A stretch of DNA of 6,421 nucleotides from Clostridia bacterium (GTDB lineage Bacteria; Bacillota; Clostridia; Oscillospirales; Acutalibacteraceae), in contig JAFYQN010000137.1 of assembly GCA_017559885.1 (NCBI GenBank), positions 1 through 6,421 on the forward strand, in the 5' to 3' direction. Shown in pieces: positions 1-4,105 of the stretch (position 1 is its first letter; every line of letters begins with the position of its first letter). A model generated the notes under the pieces. The model did not search any database, was not told the DNA's origin, and was given only the letters and a program-made list of their open reading frames with translations. The translations under genes and the position numbers were made by a program.

Positions 1-562
1 CTTTGGCAAATTTTTTGGTGCCGTCATCGGTAAGTTCAAGCGCAACAACAGGTTTTGTGGTATCGTTAGGATCATAAGTAGCGTACGCATGCTTAATATC
101 GTCCGAACCTTTAAGTATAACGTTGGTGTTGTCTTGACCTGCACAAAAGGTAAGTAGTGATGGTTTACCTAATTTCTCAAAAAACGTCTGGGCATCAAAG
201 TTTTTTTCAGATAATCTCCAGATTGGTATACGAACAATGATCTGATGATTGTGACTATCAACGTTAATTTCATAGTCGGTAATGTTATTGTTTACAAGAC
301 GTGTTTCTATAATTGTTTTAGCAACTTCAACGTCATCGGAAGTTATTGTTTCGGCGGTGTTGGGCGTTAAGGTTGCTTCAATAGCATCGTTAACATAATA
401 AACGTCTGGAATACCTTTTACATAAATTTTTCTTACATCGCCATAATAACTATCAACACCAAAAAAAGATATATACGATGCCGCAACCGATAAAATTCCA
501 ACTGAAAGTGCAAGCACCCAAACAAGTGAAAACGCAATAATGCGTAAAAATTTAGACTTCAT
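1..562 (-). CDS. secD: Protein translocase subunit SecD, N-terminal part (cut by the left window edge)
   Basis: SecD works with SecF (sometimes fused to it) and SecYEG, using the proton gradient to pull exported proteins across the membrane. Only the first 187 codons are visible; the rest lies beyond base 1. The start at 560-562 follows an AAGGA site (572-576) with 9 bases between. Residues 1-6 are basic, 7-29 form the first membrane helix, and the remainder is the start of the external P1 region. Recognition rests on the P1 pattern: DDVEVAKTIIETRLV (76-90), NITDYEINVD (93-102), HQIIVRIP (106-113), and VALELTDDGTKKFAK (173-187), matching the usual 'VALELTDEGAKKFAEAT' block. The conserved GxDxxGG motif expected soon after the first helix is not present; the stretch reads DVYYVNDAIEATLTP (53-67). 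The gene lies 20 bases after the aminotransferase stop and probably shares its transcript. A SecD paralogue or SecDF fusion cannot be separated on this fragment. Confidence 0.87.
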   Translation of the reverse strand, partial: MKSKFLRIIAFSLVWVLALSVGILSVAASYISFFGVDSYYGDVRKIYVKGIPDVYYVNDAIEATLTPNTAETITSDDVEVAKTIIETRLVNNNITDYEINVDSHNHQIIVRIPIWRLSEKNFDAQTFFEKLGKPSLLTFCAGQDNTNVILKGSDDIKHAYATYDPNDTTKPVVALELTDDGTKKFAK

Positions 563-582
563 TTAAAACAATCCTTGCTTGT

Positions 583-1854
583 TTAATGTTCAAGTAGTTT
601 TTCAAGCGCGGCAACCTTAACGGCAGAGCATAGAATAACGGCGGCAGTTTTAATTTCTTCTGCGCTTGGGTAGGTGGGAGCAATACGTAAATTTGAGTCA
701 TCGGGGTCGTTACCGTATGGATATGCCGCGCCTGCAGGGGTAAGTATAAGACCTGCGTTAGCGCAAAGTTGTTCAACACGTTTTGCACAGCCCGGTAGCA
801 CGTAAAGACTAATAAAGTAACCGCCCTTTGGATTGGTCCAACGCGCAATACCCGTATCACGAAGGGTTTCCAATTCATTTAATACGCTGTCAAACTTAGG
901 TCTTATTATATCAGCGTGTTTTTTCATATGTTTGTAAAGGTCATCGGCGCAACTAAACATACGCGCGTGTCGTAGTTGATTAAGTTTGTCGGGACCTATT
1001 GTTTGAAACTGCATACGGCTTTTAAGCACGGCAACGTTATTTGGGCTGCCTGCTGCCACTGCAACGCCTGCGCCAGGGAAAGAAATTTTTGACGTAGAAG
1101 CAAAAATGATGGGTAAATCGGGGTTGCCTGCCTTTACACACTCGTCATAAATGTTAAGAAGATTATCGCCGTCGTCATAAAGGTCGTGAATACAGTAAGC
1201 GTTATCCCAAAAAATCTTAAAATCTTTTGCGGCGGGTTTAAGAGCGGCAAAACGGCGTACCACCTCGTCAGAATAGGTTATACCTTCGGGGTTGGCATAT
1301 TTAGGAACACACCAAATGCCTTTAACCTTTTCATCTTTTATAAGTTCTTCAACTTCGTCCATGTCGGGACCGTCAGCGTTAAGTTTTACGGGAACAAGCT
1401 TGAAACCAAAATATTCCGTAATTGCAAAGTGTCGGTCGTAACCGGGGGCAGGGCACAAGAATTTAAGACCACTTTGCTTGCCCCAAGCTTCGCCGCCAAG
1501 ACCATGAGTCATTGCCTGCGCTATGGTATCAAACATCATATTAAGTGAAGAGTTGCCGCCAACGATAATTTGTTCGGGCGCAAGACCTAAAATTTCACCA
1601 AACAAATTTTTAAGCTCGCGAAGACCGTCAAGACCGCCATAGTTACGGCAATCGATACCGTCAATGTTTTTAAAACCTGTATCATTGCCAACAAGGTCAA
1701 ACATCTTTTCGCTTAAATCCATATTGTCGCCACCCGGCTTACCGCGTGACATATCGAGTGTTAAATGAAGCGCGCGAAGTTGCTCATACTCAGTTTTAGC
1801 TGATTTATACTGGGCATTTAACTCGTCTTTGCTCATTTGCAAGTAGTTTGACAT
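583..1854 (-). CDS. PLP-dependent aspartate aminotransferase, class Ic type (fold type I)
   Basis: A complete 423-residue cytoplasmic enzyme, expected to transfer the amino group between aspartate and 2-oxoglutarate, giving oxaloacetate and glutamate. The family is the one often labelled 'Aminotran_MocR' or 'Asp_aminotransf', which includes mycobacterial Rv3722c; the substrate is inferred from that family. Visible motifs in order: DMSRGKPGGDN (34-44), the family's N-terminal signature; GGNSSLNMM (99-107), cofactor phosphate region; PGYDRHF (137-143), with the ring-stacking Tyr139; PKYANPEG (184-191), with Asn188; WDNAY (216-220), with Asp217 and Tyr220 for the pyridine ring; STSKISFPG (253-261), with the Schiff-base Lys256; and NLRIAP (388-393), with Arg390 for the substrate carboxylate. 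An in-frame ATG nine codons upstream is rejected as the start, because a GGAGG site (1862-1866) sits 7 bases before the chosen ATG. It is the first gene of a likely two-gene transcript with secD. Confidence 0.93.
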   Translation of the reverse strand: MSNYLQMSKDELNAQYKSAKTEYEQLRALHLTLDMSRGKPGGDNMDLSEKMFDLVGNDTGFKNIDGIDCRNYGGLDGLRELKNLFGEILGLAPEQIIVGGNSSLNMMFDTIAQAMTHGLGGEAWGKQSGLKFLCPAPGYDRHFAITEYFGFKLVPVKLNADGPDMDEVEELIKDEKVKGIWCVPKYANPEGITYSDEVVRRFAALKPAAKDFKIFWDNAYCIHDLYDDGDNLLNIYDECVKAGNPDLPIIFASTSKISFPGAGVAVAAGSPNNVAVLKSRMQFQTIGPDKLNQLRHARMFSCADDLYKHMKKHADIIRPKFDSVLNELETLRDTGIARWTNPKGGYFISLYVLPGCAKRVEQLCANAGLILTPAGAAYPYGNDPDDSNLRIAPTYPSAEEIKTAAVILCSAVKVAALEKLLEH

Positions 1855-1861
1855 ATAAAAA

Positions 1862-1866
1862 CCTCC
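1862..1866 (-). promoter_or_regulatory. Ribosome binding site that decides the aminotransferase start
   Basis: Read on the minus strand this is GGAGG, 7 bases before the ATG at 1852-1854. The longer in-frame ATG at 1879-1881 would place this site inside the coding region and has no comparable site of its own, so the shorter protein is preferred. Confidence 0.85.
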
Positions 1867-1900
1867 ATAGGAAAATAACAAAATTACATACTAAATATAT

Positions 1901-1929
1901 AATATAATATATTTTACAACATTTTTCAA
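1901..1929 (-). promoter_or_regulatory. Sigma-70/sigma-A type promoter for the aminotransferase-secD transcript
   Basis: On the minus strand, TTGAAA (1924-1929) and TATATT (1901-1906) are separated by exactly 17 bases, each hexamer one base from consensus. Transcription should start near 1894, giving a leader of about 40 bases. It lies back to back with the trpB promoter; the two -35 boxes are 17 bases apart. The AT-rich background means chance matches are easy, so placement is good but not certain. Confidence 0.65.
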
Positions 1930-1946
1930 GTATAAATTAATCGTAC

Positions 1947-1975
1947 TTGACAATTAAAGTAGTGGGTGGTAATAT
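1947..1975 (+). promoter_or_regulatory. Strong sigma-70/sigma-A type promoter for trpB
   Basis: A perfect TTGACA (1947-1952), a 17-base spacer, and TAATAT (1970-1975). The start point should be near 1982, leaving a leader of roughly 100 bases before the trpB ATG. This is the best promoter match in the window, and the spacer contains the only G-rich run of the intergenic region (1959-1969). Confidence 0.75.
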
Positions 1976-1991
1976 ATTTTGTAAATATATT
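1971..1991. promoter_or_regulatory. Palindrome over the trpB start point, candidate operator
   Basis: AATATATTT (1971-1979), a three-base TGT, then AAATATATT (1983-1991): a perfect 9-3-9 inverted repeat that begins inside the -10 box and is centred on the predicted transcription start. That position suits a repressor site. The arms are pure A/T, which weakens the case, because such palindromes arise easily in this composition. The half-site AATATATTT recurs at 1906-1914 beside the -10 box of the divergent promoter. No regulator is identified. Confidence 0.35.
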
Positions 1992-2011
1992 TTTGATTTT
2001 TGGTGATGTTT

Positions 2012-2050
2012 ATGATGCTTTTAACAAAGCGATGGTGTAGCTTGTTTTAA
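2012..2050 (+). CDS. Possible 12-residue leader peptide in the trpB 5' leader, with one Trp codon
   Basis: A short frame reading MMLLTKRWCSLF and stopping with TAA, placed wholly between the trpB promoter and the trpB ribosome binding site. GGTGAT (2002-2007) could pair with the 16S rRNA tail, with 4 bases before the ATG. The Trp codon (2033-2035) lies in the loop of a possible imperfect hairpin: 2023-2025 plus 2027-2030 pair with 2040-2046 with one bulge, and 2019-2022 may pair with 2049-2052. Against a classical attenuator, there is only one Trp codon and no GC-rich hairpin followed by a T run. It may be a chance ORF. Confidence 0.22.
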   Translation: MMLLTKRWCSLF

Positions 2051-2084
2051 AAATAAAAATTTATTATATTTTAGGAGAACAGCT

Positions 2085-3305
2085 ATGAAATTAAACAACG
2101 TAGATTTTGATACTTATTTTAATAATTACCCCGATAAAGACGGTTATTTTGGAAAATATGGCGGCGTGTATATTGAGGACAAATTAAAAGACGCTATGGC
2201 AGAAATTACCGAGGCATATTACTCAATATGTCAGTCGCGTAAATTTATTGCCGAACTTCGCCGTATAAGAAAAGAGTTTCAGGGAAGACCTACACCTGTG
2301 TCGCACCTTGAGCGACTTTCTGACGCTTTGGGCGGTAAGGTTCAACTTTACGCCAAGCGTGAAGACCTTAACCATTCGGGAGCGCACAAGCTCAATCACT
2401 GTATGGGTGAGGCGCTACTTGCTAAATATATGGGCAAAAAGAAGATTATCGCCGAAACAGGCGCCGGTCAGCACGGTGTAGCGCTTGCTACAGCGGCGGC
2501 ATACTTTGGACTTGAGTGCGATATCTATATGGGTAGCGTTGACATTAAAAAGCAGGCGCCAAACGTAGCAAGAATGAAAATTTTGGGCGCAAACGTTATC
2601 GAGGTAACACACGGTCTTGCAACGCTTAAAGAGGCGGTTGACGCGGCTTTTGACGCGTATAGCAAGGAATATAAGGACTGTATCTATTGTATAGGTTCAG
2701 TTCTTGGTCCACATCCGTTTCCAATGATGGTGCGCGATTTTCAGAGTGTTGTAGGTATCGAGGCGCGCGAGCAGTTTATTGATATGACAGGTCACTTGCC
2801 TTCAGCGATTGTTGCTTGTGTTGGCGGCGGTTCTAACGCGGCAGGTCTTTTCTCGGGATTTTTAAACGATCCTGTTGATATTTACGGTATTGAACCACTT
2901 GGTCGAGGACCAAAACTTGGCGACCACGCGGCAAGTTTAAAATACGGTACCGAGGGTATAATGCACGGATTTAACAGTATTATGCTAAAGGATGAAAACG
3001 GCGAGCCCGCTCCGGTTTACTCGGTAGCGAGTGGTCTTGACTATCCGTCAAGCGGTCCTGAACATGCATTTTTGCAAGAAATCGGTCGTGTTAAGTATGA
3101 CGTTATCGATGATGAAGAAACCATTGACGCGTTTTATAAACTTGCTCGTCTTGAGGGTATAATACCTGCGATTGAGTCTTCACACGCCGTAGCGTATGGT
3201 ATGAAACTTGCAAAAACTATGGACCATGGCTCTGTGCTTATTAACCTTTCAGGTCGTGGCGACAAAGATATGGACTACGTAATTGAAAATTACGGAATTC
3301 GTTAA
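2085..3305 (+). CDS. trpB: Tryptophan synthase beta chain (TrpB), no trpA adjacent
   Basis: A complete 406-residue PLP enzyme of fold type II that joins indole and serine to make tryptophan; normally the alpha chain supplies indole through a tunnel. AGGAG (2073-2077) lies 7 bases before the ATG. Motifs: GYFGKYGG (20-27), GRPTPV (67-72), KREDLNHSGAHK (91-102) with the Schiff-base Lys102, ETGAGQHG (124-131) with catalytic Glu124, GPHPFPMMVRDFQ (208-220), VGGGSNA (246-252) for the cofactor phosphate, GLDYP (317-321) with Asp319, LEGIIPAIESSHA (356-368), and NLSGRGDKD (387-395) with Ser389. Numbering runs 15 ahead of E. coli TrpB with no gap from Lys102 to Lys182, so the subunit-contact Lys167 is kept as Lys182, while Arg141 is replaced by Lys156. 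No other trp gene is visible: the gene stands alone between its own promoter and two hairpins. Indole salvage is therefore possible, but trpA may lie elsewhere. Confidence 0.94.
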   Translation: MKLNNVDFDTYFNNYPDKDGYFGKYGGVYIEDKLKDAMAEITEAYYSICQSRKFIAELRRIRKEFQGRPTPVSHLERLSDALGGKVQLYAKREDLNHSGAHKLNHCMGEALLAKYMGKKKIIAETGAGQHGVALATAAAYFGLECDIYMGSVDIKKQAPNVARMKILGANVIEVTHGLATLKEAVDAAFDAYSKEYKDCIYCIGSVLGPHPFPMMVRDFQSVVGIEAREQFIDMTGHLPSAIVACVGGGSNAAGLFSGFLNDPVDIYGIEPLGRGPKLGDHAASLKYGTEGIMHGFNSIMLKDENGEPAPVYSVASGLDYPSSGPEHAFLQEIGRVKYDVIDDEETIDAFYKLARLEGIIPAIESSHAVAYGMKLAKTMDHGSVLINLSGRGDKDMDYVIENYGIR

Positions 3306-3338
3306 TTCACAATGCATAATGCACAATTAACTAATGTA

Positions 3339-3380
3339 ACAGCACCTACTGTATCAATATAGTAGGTGCTGTGTTTTCGT
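3339..3380 (+). terminator. First hairpin after trpB, weak rho-independent terminator
   Basis: ACAGCACCTACT (3339-3350) pairs perfectly with AGTAGGTGCTGT (3361-3372) across a 10-base loop. It is followed by GTTTTCGTTA, a short interrupted T run. The stem begins 34 bases after the trpB stop. The stem is strong but the tail is poor, so it may slow polymerase or protect the 3' end as much as terminate. Confidence 0.6.
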
Positions 3381-3392
3381 TATACAACAATA

Positions 3393-3432
3393 AAAGGTTC
3401 TGCTTTTGTTTTGAGCAGAACCTTTATTTTTT
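3393..3432. terminator. Second hairpin, rho-independent terminator for trpB and probably also for yfbR
   Basis: AAAGGTTCTGCT (3393-3404) pairs perfectly with AGCAGAACCTTT (3414-3425) across a 9-base loop and is followed on the plus strand by ATTTTTT, a good termination tail. Read from the other side, the stem is followed by TTATTGTTGTA, which is U-rich but interrupted, and it begins 22 bases past the yfbR stop. It is therefore a credible two-way terminator between the convergent genes, strongest for trpB. Confidence 0.78.
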
Positions 3433-3446
3433 ATAATAATTGTGCA

Positions 3447-4019
3447 TTATTTAAGTTCGTCAAGTGTAAGAGAGAAACTGTTTATAAATTCCTCTAAAAA
3501 CATATCGGCTTCGGGTAGGTTTAGTTCTTTTATAGCGGTAAGAGTGCTTTTTTCTGCCGAGCGAAACTCTTGATTGCCACTATTTTTTTCTTCAATACAT
3601 TTTATAAGCGCCGAAATTTTATCAGCGGCTTTTACAAGTGATTTTACCTCGTCGTCGGGGTTGTAAATAGGGTTAAAATCGTCTTGCAAATCCTCGGGCA
3701 AAAGTGATATAAGTCGTTCTTCAGCAATCGATTCAATCTCTTTATAAACGTTTTTTATGTTGGTGTTATAGTATTTTATAGGGGTGGGCATATCGCCTGT
3801 AATAATTTCTGACGTGTCGTGAAACATAGCGGCTACCGCTACGGCGTTTGCGTCAACGTTACCGCCAAAACGACGGTTGCGAATTACCGCTAACGCGTGG
3901 GCAATAAATGCGACTTCAAGTGTGTGTTCGCTTAAATTTTCGGGTCGTGTGTTTCGCATAAGACCCCAACGTTCAATATTTTTCATTCTTGACATCATTG
4001 CATAAAAATGACTTGACAT
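3447..4019 (-). CDS. yfbR: 5'-deoxynucleotidase, YfbR family (HD domain)
   Basis: A complete 190-residue cytoplasmic metal-dependent phosphohydrolase. The family removes the 5'-phosphate from deoxyribonucleoside monophosphates, helping balance dNTP pools and salvage. The sequence follows E. coli YfbR (199 residues) along almost its whole length: SHFYAMMSRMKNIERWGLMRN (3-23), with the Arg17-Trp18 pair equivalent to the deoxyribose-selecting Arg-Trp; SEHTLEVA (30-37), with His32; FGGNV (51-55); the HD motif MFHDTSEIITGDMPTPIKYY (65-84), with His67 and Asp68; and LVKAADKISA (128-137), with the fourth metal ligand Asp133. The ATG at 4017-4019 follows a near-complete ribosome binding site at 4025-4035 and matches the E. 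coli N-terminus. The C-terminus ends at LDELK, slightly earlier than in E. coli, with the stop inside a palindromic repeat. It faces trpB and has its own promoter, so no functional partner is implied. Confidence 0.94.
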   Translation of the reverse strand: MSSHFYAMMSRMKNIERWGLMRNTRPENLSEHTLEVAFIAHALAVIRNRRFGGNVDANAVAVAAMFHDTSEIITGDMPTPIKYYNTNIKNVYKEIESIAEERLISLLPEDLQDDFNPIYNPDDEVKSLVKAADKISALIKCIEEKNSGNQEFRSAEKSTLTAIKELNLPEADMFLEEFINSFSLTLDELK

Positions 4020-4024
4020 AAGTT

Positions 4025-4035
4025 ATCACATCCTT
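4025..4035 (-). promoter_or_regulatory. Near-complete ribosome binding site of yfbR
   Basis: On the minus strand AAGGATGTGAT differs by one base from AAGGAGGTGAT, the full complement of the 16S rRNA tail, and leaves 5 bases to the ATG. With the start point expected near 4037, it sits at the very 5' end of an unusually short leader of about 18 bases. Confidence 0.75.
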
Positions 4036-4037
4036 AC

Positions 4038-4066
4038 TTGAATATTATATATTTTTTTGGTATAAT
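4038..4066 (+). promoter_or_regulatory. Promoter of the YfhO-family gene, overlapping the yfbR promoter
   Basis: TTGAAT (4038-4043), a 17-base spacer, and a perfect TATAAT (4061-4066) preceded by TGG, giving an extended -10 element. The start point should be near 4073, leaving a leader of about 33 bases that contains GAGAGGTGA (4092-4100), 5 bases before the ATG. The same DNA carries the yfbR promoter on the other strand. Confidence 0.72.
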
Positions 4067-4072
4067 AATCAA
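4044..4072 (-). promoter_or_regulatory. Promoter of yfbR, overlapping the promoter of the YfhO-family gene
   Basis: On the minus strand TTGATT (4067-4072), a 17-base spacer, and a perfect TATAAT (4044-4049). Each hexamer directly abuts a hexamer of the opposing promoter: this -10 touches the plus -35, and this -35 touches the plus -10. The two cannot be occupied by polymerase at once. Confidence 0.7.
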
Positions 4073-4105
4073 TAATAATCTTTTAAATTATGAGAGGTGA
4101 ATAAA

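Larger units (their letters stand above)
3316..3450. repeat. Nested palindromic element between convergent genes: 14-bp inverted repeat flanking two hairpins
   Basis: The outer arms ATAATGCACAATTA (3316-3329) and TAATTGTGCATTAT (3437-3450) are perfect reverse complements. Between them sit two separate 12-bp hairpins. The left arm is part of a seven-base quasi-repeat, CACAATG-CATAATG-CACAATT (3309-3329). The right arm contains the yfbR stop codon (3447-3449). The arrangement resembles a small non-coding inserted element, as in MITE-like repeats, that brought or absorbed terminators. No target-site duplication is evident, so it could equally be native terminator DNA. Confidence 0.5.

Noticed and set aside
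552..878. Minus-strand open frame overlapping the aminotransferase end and the secD start
   Set aside because: It is out of frame with two well-recognised genes and crosses their boundary, and the translated sequence is low in meaningful motifs.
1186..1548. Plus-strand open frame of 120 codons
   Set aside because: It is antisense to the core of the aminotransferase, including its conserved PGYDRHF and WDNAY motifs, and has no protein signature of its own.
2029..2047. GCGATGGTGTAGCTTG looks like the 5' part of a tRNA
   Set aside because: No acceptor, anticodon or TPsiC arm follows; the downstream sequence is A/T-rich leader and then the trpB ribosome site.
1976..2084. T-box or TRAP-type tryptophan control of trpB
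   Set aside because: The leader is too short for a T-box, shows no T-box consensus or terminator hairpin, and has no run of GAG/UAG triplets for TRAP.
4061..4080. Near-perfect tandem 10-mer TATAATAATC-AATAATAATC
   Set aside because: It is low-complexity A/T DNA that includes a -10 and a -35 box; the repeat is too short and simple to treat as a separate element.
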